DNA of 64,000 bases from Oscillospiraceae bacterium (GTDB lineage: Bacteria; Bacillota; Clostridia; Oscillospirales; Ruminococcaceae): assembly GCA_017513135.1 (NCBI GenBank), contig JAFWDH010000002.1, forward strand, positions 1-64,000, written 5' to 3'. A program made the translations under genes and the position numbers. Every line of letters begins with the position of its first letter. Within the stretch, counting starts at the first letter, position 1. Of this stretch, positions 35,201-36,031 are shown piece after piece. Below the pieces are notes generated by a model, which saw nothing but the letters and a program-made list of their open reading frames with translations, was not told the origin of the DNA and made no database searches.

Positions 35201-35941
35201 CGTTTTGGTGATCGTCACTTCGGGATCCTGCTGCCCGGTGCTGCCCTCCGGCGCTTCCGGAGTCACCGGCTCACCCGCTGTCACGGTCACTTCTGCGCCT
35301 GTTGTTTTGACTTTTGCCTGGCTGTTCTTGTCCAGGAACTCCCCTGTATCTGTTATGGTATATTCCGTGTTTGTCGGCTCCATGCCGTATATCTTGTCCT
35401 CCGGCGGAGTCTCGGAGGTGTCATTGGTGACATATGTTTCTGTTATGGTTACTGAAGGAGCGTCATTGCTGAACGACTTCTGATCATCGCTCACGATGTT
35501 GTTTTCTTCTTCGCCTGTCCCTTCCACCACTTCTGCCACTGTAGCCGTTCCTGACGGAGTCTCGAGCGGAACCCTCTCGACATCGGGGTCGGAGTCGATA
35601 TCCTGATCGGCAGAAGGCGCACTTTGTCCGCCGTTTTCTGCAGAAGACCCATCTTCCGAAGCGCCTCTCGTTCCTGCTCCCTCTGCCGGTCCTTCAGCAG
35701 GAGCCTCCTGCTCAGCAGACGACACATATGCACCGGCTGTATCTTCTCCCGGAGCTTCGGAAGACACAGCAAGCCCTGAAGACGTCTCCTCAGAGACAGT
35801 CTCCCCTTCCGGTATATCTTCTGCCATTACCGGGGGCTTGTACACAAAGAACACGAACAGCATCACAAGCAAAAGTGCCAGGATGCTCTTCCCTGCCTTT
35901 CCTTTCATAGTCATTGTTCTGCGTTTACTGTCAGCAGACAT
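5231..35941 (-). CDS. Giant (10,236-residue) secreted, membrane-anchored repeat protein, adhesin-like
   Basis: One open frame of 30,711 bp without interruption. The start has AAAGGAG 6 bp before the ATG. Order of parts: signal peptide (1-40, cleavage near VMA/E); acidic Ser/Glu-rich linker (41-250); beta-helix start with eight RTX-like Gly/Asp motifs (368-537); InlB-like beta modules and YY-repeats (about 1020-2040); beta-helix repeats; a 300-residue helical island (2500-2800); Asn-rich linker (3501-3619); at least 27 repeats of the GTAGVGATV type (3680-5640); a non-repetitive aromatic-rich stretch (7000-8460); haemagglutinin-like repeats (8460-9630); coiled coil (9633-9835); a Pro/Lys/Glu linker and three TM segments (10143-10230). 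Two short Tyr-rich inserts interrupt repeats near 23700-24020 and 20700-21350. The architecture suggests a surface fibre for adhesion or cell contact, but that is inference. The gene lies downstream of a sigma/PrsW/TPR gene set on the same strand. Confidence 0.92.
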   Translation of the reverse strand: MSADSKRRTMTMKGKAGKSILALLLVMLFVFFVYKPPVMAEDIPEGETVSEETSSGLAVSSEAPGEDTAGAYVSSAEQEAPAEGPAEGAGTRGASEDGSSAENGGQSAPSADQDIDSDPDVERVPLETPSGTATVAEVVEGTGEEENNIVSDDQKSFSNDAPSVTITETYVTNDTSETPPEDKIYGMEPTNTEYTITDTGEFLDKNSQAKVKTTGAEVTVTAGEPVTPEAPEGSTGQQDPEVTITKTTVTKSESAIEKAVRDALSKATRDTKSIAITVAAGTYNGDIDIKARPTDNVSSDMVLYILGAGSYTEPDKDKIIDKTSLNEGADPSVVVRGNINIDGINVIMAGIYLSMDHLVNIKGGADVTIYGTEGDDGINVTMDHSGSSLTVKTGDGDDSLKAETKYGTLGEGDNFTNTVDADVGKGDDSVSVVNGVGRIKATIRAGDGDDHIDLTQSGAYSSATLDAGGGSNEISFTHNAGVANTIVSAQNGNDTVTVTGAVNAKRSMKDGTQTLTGSFYADVGDGDNTVTVDAVLGNGYSTAQILAGSGYDVLMMTGQLNSGNSNPLSGDLRKTGDSYSGTVNMVPNGRDDLFKLSIRSFEFLQDTLEGKPTVTLESMAGANIKSFTNYTYKYKKQTDPVTGEEIPLSADWTGYTVLLTNLLISGSTVLLGDINMPTVNVSVDAQKIKVDGTVKAASVTVRATDSDTLFDLGNLTGGIGGDVLSGSLFDFTANAEIELTKKGKIEAGSGAVTLTATTDQTRKVVDLLGPLSDNINFFNVKIGTALISLAGAIVSKAATVISAAANVLLEVSNEFLAKLFLPLAFIVSVTEAAVEMEDATIVSGSHVKVNSQSTVGIRTTANTGMLPVALSVAVAVNDSHITVGGKTSITAQGDVELISKAVTSAEAKAARGQTAGGNISAYIAIEAAVQEGGAKITDQASVNAGGSITVSSSADLSGSAVATSALPPTDPAGGDGEDTSAGSGLASVKTMLKDISLKIFQDTGSRLSARIYGVAQHIAGKAYKVTVKETEHGSVTAPPSANGHEPCLDEKFKDGVQYFKYIDNKYVQDLSVVPGTDIPKNVAYYTLSDPVKLTVKPDEGYTIDRVKISYLPKGASEFKTVDSLLTNNELALRQQADGSFIFRMPECDVTITVTFKEGAHSGTAEDEETDAGLSDLFNEATEGAQEDKEEDKDSESADAVPIGIRYQDVFTPLTGKPAEGDIYYKKASETADRYIRVTDGEYCEGTTYYSRASAFEFTDDEKVQEGAEYYMRLANGTYEKRTIEGEDIPADTYYERIGAIICQIAKADIGQEFTITVNPTAGKSLTGLYAVYQSAYSPATEDKFQEDVGYYLLINGEYKEQACKIGDPIPKDKTYYTKDDAKLRTVTDEIKKGEDGTYTYTVPAGVSADGIKLNATFGAKAGVTGSDDQGTAPAAATAQSSGALAGGVNLNSNEALIDTTGTIEAGGSVTVEATGTAKSEVRADGTAVGREAAASPSAGPDASGTPGGPASATAAQTIVPYTVYLEPSKGAALKQVPGGDAAKGIFVLKVVSPTNNFSNDDGKVTFTYTDETGKLQTGKATLDTAKGTYVVDLSGLKIKSGTQVNVKLADFTTGTEVAGEYLIANTVGIERTLNGAITHTSGKAGSGVYAFKVTPSTGYTVSAGNAAEGENTAADPASPYVTYTKVSKTGTTETEETVKVALSKDSNGNYFFKVAELAGLKSGTAITVGAIFVANSHNVDVKVLQGGTESTNAGSVEFDPTSVSAMPAGEAPAKAIEAETVKFKLRPTSAVNGQLVSVTVKYTLAGQETVKTLEKEDTEEWYSFVMPDADVEIDVDFFNQMHTIVLETSDASASDKVKISHTKASAGETITVSLSETGASEGFKITELTLMIRNDEGGDVWQTPLTIQAGADGTWSFFIKPKYVYNDFQYNFDKDAYTFAFSATVGEKALTLKASTYANGQIALASSKADSGETVSFTITPNSGYKIKSGSVEVAVTSGSNTQVIKATGAGTAYTCKLPTDLPAGSTAEVRVTFVPGVQSGAGSGAGGKSTVSAGVSVSVGVVKNTIKAEVKNANIKAAGLTVKASSETTGTVEALAGYSQGDIGIGGAVAVNVGKAKTNAKIYKTATLELSGGNLGATASSVTAFATKGDAQGKDTSKSAGVGAGIAVQVTGIETIAEIEDGTKVTIGDPLSGIEFSAVSKDTQTVAAAAGSAGGISITPVLSLLVTGTETKAHIGKLGKVIDCTGDAIIKAESDITRTLTADASATGGSVAVGGSFAISVLKDVTNAKLSSGVNTRNLSVTTKARNRTTSTSKASANGASSGGSGDSSSGSGSSDSDPDGEQKSESDKQADGMLSGAGKLSSHVNAGGTNPSSVRGSANGRQGASTSEGSIDVAAAFTLNIQNISVKAEIDPGLAVKAKAGDGGAIIVQSLAKNEALITANGSASNGKIGVGVAVSINIVNYENIAVIGDSAVDCVSLTLEAGMIKADKGEGSNDSAAPDTQYGWLMDLLYNAVKDLVKDIANAVGFGDIFGENAQSVIADMITEAVDAAKDELLKGTGFEQILESNPYEKVQENLRNFVNMFLSIPDKLKETAESLLVEPGPTVMDRLKAVLLNYLKTEAWPVVQDAILSNIVQVVKPMLGEFLNPTAPGQEIPEDSQLGQRLKDAFIGPNGILIAARDKIVDDILAKVAEVAKEYSITIPDREHLNAEGFKKAVTDSLKAIALKVGGTLTDGICDINTFKNFIKSGEIGTKLKENLINALKEAGKALTNAAIDELTGLLGVKVEVEDVPDSHTFTTDAIAGAGGAQAAVAGSVAIAVIHGTTSAALAGTKANSQNYVIVKGALTVHAEGNQIEKTTASAAEDSRGKANANLNAGQGTGVAGANGEQTTAPSVIKPSDISNANITISAGGKAEVDEREVTLVPDQGMKLRKVTVTYENKDGVKSTLEVPVFSDNKFTVPVISSEGTEVQITLAGRAVRVKAGSTLEYRVIFVSESTQSVKDADLVTEGSGSGELTAGNLQGAVSEGMTEQFYYVKAKPDTGYELEDKAIVFNYIGKDGKPASEAIISDDLFSDTGFRFSIERKKDDKDNWTTKLIMRRGAKEVEIKDGSIVTAELTFISKLTLSVKTVKKTSGADKIEALGAVKKEQNSDKTWTVTYQDKESSGGTLRGTVKLLNVTAAKDGADPRAVYEDRIAVVVKPADGYKLAKLYIKYKVKVNGQDTDKTQDLVTTDSSIVDPDGGTTYLFYLPDASTEIFAIFEKETEPAPQQQEQQKNQSGKTIGAGAGFAMTYSDLDVTAVIGENRTVSAGTADLRAESIHSTQTSGVAGTDPLAGASTGTQSQTAKDVSLDASVAVTVVKDTVEAQIGRGAKVTVTGKDEIAVDPEDPDTKFVSFILSAYQEGNAVTKASSFAAGKSTAVGASVTINITSSDVKAILEGDVTAAGSANLSAKTHNRDDSEALATAMGADLDRYMNKFAGGVQSTEETANKLLSGEYFSGSGNNNNNNDNNNNGGKKGGQKDGDTDDKKPNDTQQRIMDTLTENKNGEGEATDPDKNANLSSNALKTQAVKGESSEKATSVGNQGIDEANKNKSSDGQGKKGNRDGSNQGGNNSPENQTMSQSSSTQSQNFQVAAAVGLNITKHKANTELKGSITAGGDITVTAENRGNFLTKGTGIAMSLARNSNSIAAGVSVSVDKNEATVKITGSVISKPDKDSNTGDVSITAHTTQNMDGKYKGLLAAQSLAGAVSGEGKVSIAGSVSVVVDDAVTKVEIVSNEAAPAIIKGGRITIEAKDKTKLAIRAGGISVSKGSNVGVGVAFAMIYANNAINVEIGDYAQIFGSSIVINAEKTKVDFSDFESAIDLTTFITDTSDLDPADKGQADKGFINLDKDKTDPNATYTVDINVTTENAIGLVDALNVLSSQNYYAEAIAGSIMGSGSGGEQSKLNIAGSAAVVVFRNKVSATIGEHALICASGCTYRIYEDTDGNIYYVLDDTVYSEAENGTLQEEGFTAATFGAQKQQEQKEIEGAMYDVYIVGDRTFYVYRDRVWEIVNGKRQRSDVTMAIINGRATEETADRGVMLRADDEANVRIISGSLSVAPSKFGVGLTVAWLDNGDTVEASIGRSSVVEVSKGGFRQHAGSKTNTMVLTIAASIASGAQSTLTVGGALNVVDSESTVTSKVGDQTRITTGGDLTVESVTQNTTVLISLSAAGGNSKVAVGGTIAVVLDEAKAETVIGSSSVLESTDAGVTVKSVNLEKLINVLAAASAAPSGEAVVAGTVGVLISKTGASAVVKDDAVIRAEKDVNVVTETESMLVTAACSVSLGGTKVGAGATVIVNAVHRTAEASVGRASMTARTGNVLIASLAKDTNIIIGLAAAAAEGNALAGTIPVFVSDASITAAAGDGAKITAGDSAGVIASAEDKIYILGGGLSVGTGTVGVGATIGVAVLSRTVNATVGQGAVIMAQGRSGGNGIYTKHNRKTRRGVIVEAFATDTTVMAGVAAAATTGTAAVAGTVVTLVIESTSKAEVGENTVISFDEKEEDGEGDVEIAASDDSLVFGFAGSLSAAGTVGVGATVSVLVFSKTVEAINKAKITKVRGSVSVHADDESKLILLAIGFGAAGTVGVAGDVNAMVFSDTVRAGLGGTVTAGNEIEVKADTDSLLVNVAAGVAAGGTAGVSAVVLVTYFEGTTEALVYDNTQLFTTGSGTGNVTVSAQSKETVSADGAGAALGGTAGVGGTVDVIVTQLHTSAVTGTKVKVDAKGDFSITAKDTYGLIAIVATVALGGTAGVGVTALVSVSLGDVKASVGENNDIDAANVTVSAEDNRDLVSADGTVAVGGAAGVGATVTVIVAGAKMSQDAHDTLYGSKTIDGTSYNVYKYKTQLIDTTLYENRGSYYWYVYNEESEKYDFVAFEGEVDEDCLSSTGMDPVKQMGYAFSKGGNAAKTSEPDSKVMGAALEGDGQHPGDADYSDYGQGGKTNDATPGETLYIFNNSKNEYYKYPSKPTEDEKKQQKYRYDKDTDSYVAINESYSSEAFDSTADGESGRSSFSAAEVTIEETGKDGKTVTRTLSDAVLATVAKGTTIDATGNITVSAGDMIDALIISGTAAASGAAGVGVGVTVAVLHSNVVAKVDDGAKLSAGGVITVEAKSGSLPKDTQDAISSLPASSENNPVSSNSAKEQNAQADSSSGASDGETASTIRLISVTAAGGIAGVAVSCAVLMVYSDVIAEMAGDITAAGSLNVSSGMNFGKILAVNVGVAAGVAAVNASYTMAYFAGTSEAKISGDAKVWNVGSGITVSNTGTTNAMTAAAALAGGAAAVNAAVALAINRTRVRSYIAQDVKIGSDENNRTYPDIKVYHDYTAEAQSLIISVSAGAIAVGATAAVAINKLDAVSYVGMDPDAAAGKVSGSIQAGSLTIEGKAAGDTSVTGIGVSAGGVAVNAAVALAIGNASNMALLNKMPVTLSRQLSLGTSYKGEVETLVVSLAAGGVAVGATVAVAIAGSVSRAMADLASNDITVGSLMIDAGTETAPNNSDARVLAVTVGAGGAAVNVNVGLALNKAENTAVVNGTGKISITGYRAETASGTVARNLFSVKAYGRGRSNTALYSIAIGGAAVNASIAVAGLKNIQTASADVGSIAGVGTAITVMSVQTAQQGKRTSYKFTSQTGLLDQPTATHTVSFTEAMANAYIFAAGSGLANANVSVATALCDSQNTVLFSAGSVTAGDVTVEGGGLSSANVKVDNVSAGLMTVGVLMGFSYAAGTFSTEAKVKDGTKWIIGDLTVSNDYSSSAVSTVTPAAGGVHASKVDIGLNTAFAINSTQALAGISGKGRIEAGDVKVTSTGNSHSTAKVIPPVLSISEITIVANASFAFNRTSQKIHCNDVDIKAASLEVVSNLNAQDTEKVAGAAAEVGGAYSGKGVKFSVLTVQANVAYADFRADNMATGSGLSLEIAGDVTFSTDTTSVAVTDIVLDSEMNLLSASLTVVASFADGHFKSSLKTDKKKLKAKNIYVKTEYRMKADAESAVASKGVSANAAKLGVNMAFAEASATAEAELEGTGGDSEAAAGTTINGSFVKNGDVSVTVNGTGTAVSRFASPLVELGAIKIAVNVVMADITGTQTASVKKIKVTGQDLTVSSTFNGTEEFNGLWAADATQTVGGEPDSKGFSLSINALDIQANTARARADIGSYATADAASFDMTGEITISSTGRALARALVENTKIGLDVKLLGFGLMIVEADSDAVFNAEMKNISGTVSGKKLTVMSDYTANAYAETGQPNGGIEVSLGELNINTATAKVGAKGTAKVSGTGRADLIGEAAITVTGSVNAYAGILEGTTISASKVAVNHTTSNISAVNLASMELAGESLAGDLEVTSKLTTAKSTSITGNSTGKSLAASGADLNVFNLTVNIAKAKSNTHNTALLKNGKWTVKSREAGIGTGSVTVSAEAPTVVDAQAVTKFIVGLMALGGLDAESRTEDSLKASVEKADIILSGDLTVSGSATTTSTANTQMGGFIGGGNDSKSIAESYIGYDLIINGNLVGYGPQTVYAGISGGSVTADGNVTVSAVNTGEAVANVEAGTVLSGISIEKTSMPTRSLYSTTASVKDGTVITAGKDIKIGTTDNQTATSVANSLSIGFGVNSSDTKGSNYVSTYSYLNIDARLYAGKGIEAKMNSDANMTSKTLAVGGGFFDVKEIDAANILTRHAKMTVSGSSKLYADFGDIDLLVSTGVKDKIVTAAKTSGAGAVSTGKVSLTISVESEADISVGSGAELYDRFNTITIRTDSSVDQLSVNNSVDCSGLGTEAKGTTNMENLVFTSTIAIGENNSDKRVKIEGRKIYIQSAMSEIGINVSTYSKGSALVATDITAKNIMTLGLTAQTSVIGADLIGHDGAAVTASTSPAYRSRNIDILSRTQLNAAGNSWAISNPNITAASILEISGDCTYTGSDFLATTYSLERGRVRNSLKTGGFIIQHKYDDSFALNISGDSTIHGLTLYLGDAAGGIFIDIYETEDGRTAVRQVGVRKEEQIWNFESGAIRFRNIFNFLPGNANLYGSSLDGEFLPNPESLRTGQKRPDISNITVYDQSVIPTVTITNSTETDIILGEVTFRNTGFVNPRLFINGKRKSIEPSHTEWLPLMRVQNSGSADVAVTKLVPAFNGTAEFIWTGKTGGMLLSVDEVNVITMGKEETDIIRPLWAHTLTVKGASGIGQVENGTVKPFFIWMFSGNGSGTVNVEAAGEIYLDITPIRPVTVEVLDDEHMNEAVLPDGSVNIEKLTSRNGSVDLTLEKGFNVYMLPDADTITIPTPGTLEYADPAPSTQVRVTSDNGYTLTGIDMLEYYMVGYDPVTGLYKYLLPNGTIFFLDSEGKVIRIEEGGTVAAVGDYKFNYENGKLVSLTLKEGVTVVLTDGTLTVEQDVFFEVLSEAVSAKWLVTNGLFNNESGIVIRTTKINGKDREEIDFKISSIGTWSGYEWWCLDGLVPGTKKGTVLDAEEDCFLIAYSEKNNIVRFFNATHAATQKSSSYDDMFQHLKIVNGMVDTHGNNYLVNRGEWEAFWATNNYYESNSILIVNTGIKNGMSEFIVSDFLGTSWEIRITYNTVTGKSTYGYRKKASDSFTNLMVMDTVFGKTVKTESADGLTGIYKDLWGYYWDDQYVTGDLKEGAKVVWYILNGEIVYASETIDANSSDGGYTTDMMRHRAFKGYYYQPKTFYPKTRYMMIMYLRLEECSASLTSEGFTTDTFYVTTDDNGNERYVYAVVDKETGQVTGYEERWEEDGARHTAAVELSGRTEVVKGTGIYRLMSDSDTPAAFMLTESDPGTGGFMFRWSEALVPITEDGTVYEANYLYLDANGGILGSAEDYKVQVTTDGKGKIVSVRVVRITVGRRIESEDSQLTVREDRILWQGTESNATLVTGWTSCTVTGEDPDSEITFTWYEGGDENDQKSATVKGISQCYEFNDIGTGSDVGDGNVGAYDASYRLWVFEKSDGSCLVLKEQYGVFTTQTGYFTQTIYYFEREKDIWQTEEVTDTAVEGETDKVSGTVYTNGDEKFLLADNGKVYVTNDSAWVLAEGLVLTASDFNTTAGTEIIYADAEDKNILYVKAEDYKSLIDRTAEVIVCYRKDETGILSATGYRMSKPYINEEDTAAGTHTVIWDEGEPVTVADGLKISEFTETDTENTFRIKYSRTGDGLAQYGKLDFTKKKSTMRKGGTENAVYVLRFTQISDKESPKMLFLGEIKGIALNTVTLPLNSYDITIGETINKSYRITDTLYVSDITSGKVGGALVIQINPAEKFSSRYDSKVYISNRVTARSLNGGANSPAITILKGQPLMRELRSDHIATDVNGDYWYFYIDQEGEYKWSSAPISSSDVHVDRTSGTGYVDYTFGGKKIHYLEMYYDASAYEDDSSIKVLYYRIPVFNGNKYSYVRVGADGSLLQEGENSATMKMKADSDGTKFNIGLISAANGNVTIRMTDPNGSILDGDRIVDDTDIFAPDGTVMIISESTGTIGTENNRLEIEAKVLSSRNFKGEEVVNTDTYLYIDDGDILIDRSIVVDAVVWDIRTRDGSVVFADKAEDAEGKYDLTVINGGKAAIATNMIRKNDGSWSDNAAAESTGRVVIRDVSVYGRDGLASSVIIDSAGDVGIRDIRTEYALANVVSREGSFTSASVEVNRSTIVLEAGRDITTGTEHIEGSDVTAFSREGGFTAAVVDIGSSTVVLDICRDIETGNETVKDSNVTATSREGGFTAGIMDISGSAFTLETRTDIVTSDEFINGSAVTATSRKGGFTSGDISAVSSSVEIIAAEDGRIPEIRAYGSDISMDMGRDLRFDNAIIRKTHMSLSAGKTLGMRDGGGNDCSEYGRHAFIQIDRDDTDADSSLALTGKESIGERNSTLIVDIPESITLLVPQAGDMFIESLELIPEICGPSGTFEEVRVSGSDPGLGLDRVSHPDNPKINEFSGTEVDTKEDISGDWLSHITDEVKAEDLPWKTSEELAQSLMTLKGESWLTIVNDEAVIKLIEDAVAGKGYTDLLTDDEIADMIRLLCHNETVPCDADRQLATWIIMNTEAYPELRKRLEEGGELSDSEILEVTAGYQPSEEKAKADLRQEKIRIISETKDENGVSIGAAAIWNTVKACDSPDDSTALLVMLLDSQTAENGSEDIIPGITGLIEKMLTAEELSAIRQKAVGETEVPEEARNGYAGEEPKAFNVEIGRASGSINIYNNGDINIEVTGESDLKAEYIRSERGDVTVIVRNGSLEGTGSENENILGGNISLAASENIGAGESIRIQQRDSVPTVAVNPADPGSIDDPKLIGRNEDGSWTYGVTLSYDWMLKDVEDAIKRLDAEAENGSVSIIEMEGGTGIGIISAGENITLITDGSFSDVRTDAEKAAGRNNITSAGDTAVMAHNGAVGAEERPITVSVRGQMTAESKDDIKVMSPDDLAITADSQDGTVTVSSERDLSVANTVNAAHGTGDITLYATAGKNAAVDVRGEIRDGSVITAGEDAYVSSGSGITETTVTADGNADVRTGGDIAGTHISASGSAYAGAEGSIVNGRSGTEVTADDVTVRADTDADGYGTVGAKDSPVTVDTSSGATGKGTLTAYGTNVYIRESSGDLVIDRFVTTEGEAVITAPGKVTDRNAESLFKDAEEAWKQAFDADNAADSAEDKAEILEEEADRLEKTARKAEEEAAKAAEEALKARHKAEEAAKALADAQIRITEIEEEIERLRKDEGLSDEEKKENEEKILALEEQKKMLEGSLDSLRKTADETVRTAEALEKTADEKAVPAAEARRLADGARRIADEAIEDARSKRAAAEEARVRANVLEEKAYQAETSVITAGDLTIYAGDDVGAYENRFDLNVGGSLTVGTPGDLYIFSEGVLHIADLDADGNADSSRDVYLTAGGDIISDKVITGGRVAVSTYAGGNAGTANRPLALRTKILEGSVDGDAFITNDGSLTVDDLTVIGRLELSAAGSILAGKAAEGTANITAEKAEIRADGNVGSEGRPLVTAIDSISVNADDVYIRSIKDLEIDRIEAEDVFIDVEGKTVAGPSQINITADNLTLNSYGGVGTAAHPLVVDVSGNVTISNVYGEQHSVNVYVPPYYYHHYPTDETETEPEEMKPETKPGNKPSGNGTKPGGKEDEEESAWALTNLILMFFNIMMALILLWIFIRKKRSNRAERSDLLGLTGLVPAAASAILYLVTEDMGGVMKAADKWTALMLLFFSAEAALMYLMFRGRNDG
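5432..5640 (-). other. C-terminal linker and start of the three-TM anchor of the giant protein
   Basis: Residues about 10101-10166: an acidic then Pro/Lys/Gly-rich wall-spanning-like linker (KPETKPGNKPSGNGTKPGG) runs into a hydrophobic segment (ALTNLILMFFNIMMALILL) and then RKKR. Two more hydrophobic stretches follow, separated by TEDMGG and ending in LMYLMF before RGRNDG. No LPXTG-like motif is present. By the positive-inside rule the RKKR loop is cytoplasmic. Confidence 0.75.
6438..7045 (-). other. Coiled-coil stalk in the giant protein (residues 9633-9835)
   Basis: About 200 residues of Ala/Glu/Lys/Arg-rich heptad-like sequence (for example KAEEEAAKAAEEALKARHKA and ITEIEEEIERLR), with almost no Gly or Pro. 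It sits between beta-repeat regions close to the membrane anchor and is the only long coiled coil in the protein. Confidence 0.8.
9600..10000 (-). repeat. Four tandem 41-residue repeats in the giant protein
   Basis: SREGSFT, SREGGFT, SREGGFT and SRKGGFT recur at an exact 123-bp spacing, each followed by a segment of the form VDI..S.VVLE..RDI.TG.E. The style is that of filamentous-haemagglutinin beta-helix coils. They cover about residues 8648-8781. Confidence 0.85.
10560..14950 (-). other. Non-repetitive aromatic-rich region of the giant protein (residues about 7000-8460)
   Basis: Some 1,450 residues with no clear internal repeat but many Tyr/Trp, unlike the Gly/Ala/Val repeats on either side. 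Segments such as YDPVTGLYKYLLPNG and YVYAVVDKETGQVTGYEERW look like YD/RHS-type beta-hairpins. It may be a folded functional head; no catalytic motif is recognised. Confidence 0.6.
19030..24910 (-). repeat. Array of at least 27 beta-helix-like repeats in the giant protein
   Basis: A core of the form G-(T/A/G)-(A/V)-G/A-V-(G/N)-A-(T/A)-V, followed by a strand ending in (V/A)-x-A-x-(V/I)-G, recurs about every 60-85 residues. Examples are GTVGVGATIGVAVLSRTVNA, GTAGVGGTVDVIV and GGVAVNAAVALAIG. The core drifts from VGVGATV types near 22000 to AAVNAAVALA types near 19500. The pattern resembles beta-strand repeats of large exoproteins and leukotoxin-like adhesins. Confidence 0.8.
25085..25440 (-). 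other. Asn/Gln/Ser/Lys-rich low-complexity linker with an AAC/AAT codon run
   Basis: Residues about 3501-3619. The DNA at 25403-25436 is a run of GTT/ATT triplets (Asn codons on the coding strand), encoding NNNNNNDNNNN. The rest is hydrophilic and likely disordered, forming a hinge between two beta-repeat regions. The triplet run could vary in length by slippage without changing frame. Confidence 0.8.
27550..28440 (-). other. Helical island of about 300 residues in the giant protein
   Basis: Residues about 2500-2800 change abruptly from beta-repeat composition to amphipathic helices rich in Leu/Lys/Glu/Asp (for example LLYNAVKDLVKDIANAVG and KLKENLINALKEAGKALTN). The beta-repeat resumes immediately after. 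It is probably a folded helical domain inserted at one repeat edge. Confidence 0.7.
31810..32810 (-). repeat. Four dispersed Tyr-Tyr repeat units in the giant protein
   Basis: Units of about 45 residues recur with a pattern like EKF..GV.YY....G.Y......G..IP....YY. Examples contain KFKDGVQYFKY with IPKNVAYY, KVQEGAEYYMR with IPADTYY, KFQEDVGYYLL with IPKDKTYY, and a weaker unit with GDIYYKK and GTTYYSR. Approximate positions are 32680-32810, 32190-32330, 32050-32185 and 31810-31945. Function unknown. Confidence 0.75.
34330..34850 (-). repeat. RTX-like Gly/Asp repeats near the N-terminus of the giant protein
   Basis: Eight motifs in residues about 368-537: YGTEGDDGI, KTGDGDDSL, LGEGDNFTN, VGKGDDSV, AGDGDDHI, AGGGSNEI, AQNGNDTV, VGDGDNTV. 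They fit the GGxGxDxUx calcium-binding beta-roll pattern loosely, with irregular spacing (15-30 residues), so they may lie at turns of a beta-helix instead of forming a classic beta-roll. Confidence 0.7.
35822..35941 (-). other. Signal peptide of the giant protein
   Basis: Basic N-region (KRRTMTMKGKAGK), hydrophobic core ILALLLVMLFVFFVY, and a likely cleavage after PPVMA at residue 40. The mature protein begins with an acidic stretch. Confidence 0.85.
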
Positions 35942-35992
35942 CGTATGCTCCTTTGGTCCGTTATTTCCGTATGGCTCTGAAGCCTTTTTGTA

Positions 35993-36017
35993 AGCGTTTT
36001 GATCCTCCGCCGTTTCA
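35993..36017 (-). promoter_or_regulatory. Possible ECF-type promoter before the giant gene
   Basis: Minus strand: TGAAAC (36012-36017), 15 bp, CGCT (35993-35996). TGAAAC with a CGT-type -10 about 16 bp away is the usual form for SigW-like ECF sigma factors; here the -10 core is imperfect and the spacing one short. It lies in the 90-bp gap between the TPR gene and the giant gene, about 50 bp before the start codon. An ECF sigma gene lies upstream in the same gene set. Confidence 0.4.
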
Positions 36018-36031
36018 GCCTGCGTTCTCTG

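Noticed and set aside
5300..35900. Many long plus-strand open frames (up to about 550 codons) opposite the giant gene
   Set aside because: They read as Ser/Pro/Arg-rich antisense shadows of the repeat codons, have no ribosome sites in place and no recognisable domains.
35200..35900. Acidic N-terminal linker as a separate small gene or broken ORF
   Set aside because: It is in frame with the signal peptide and the rest of the giant protein, with no stop codons and no internal ribosome site.
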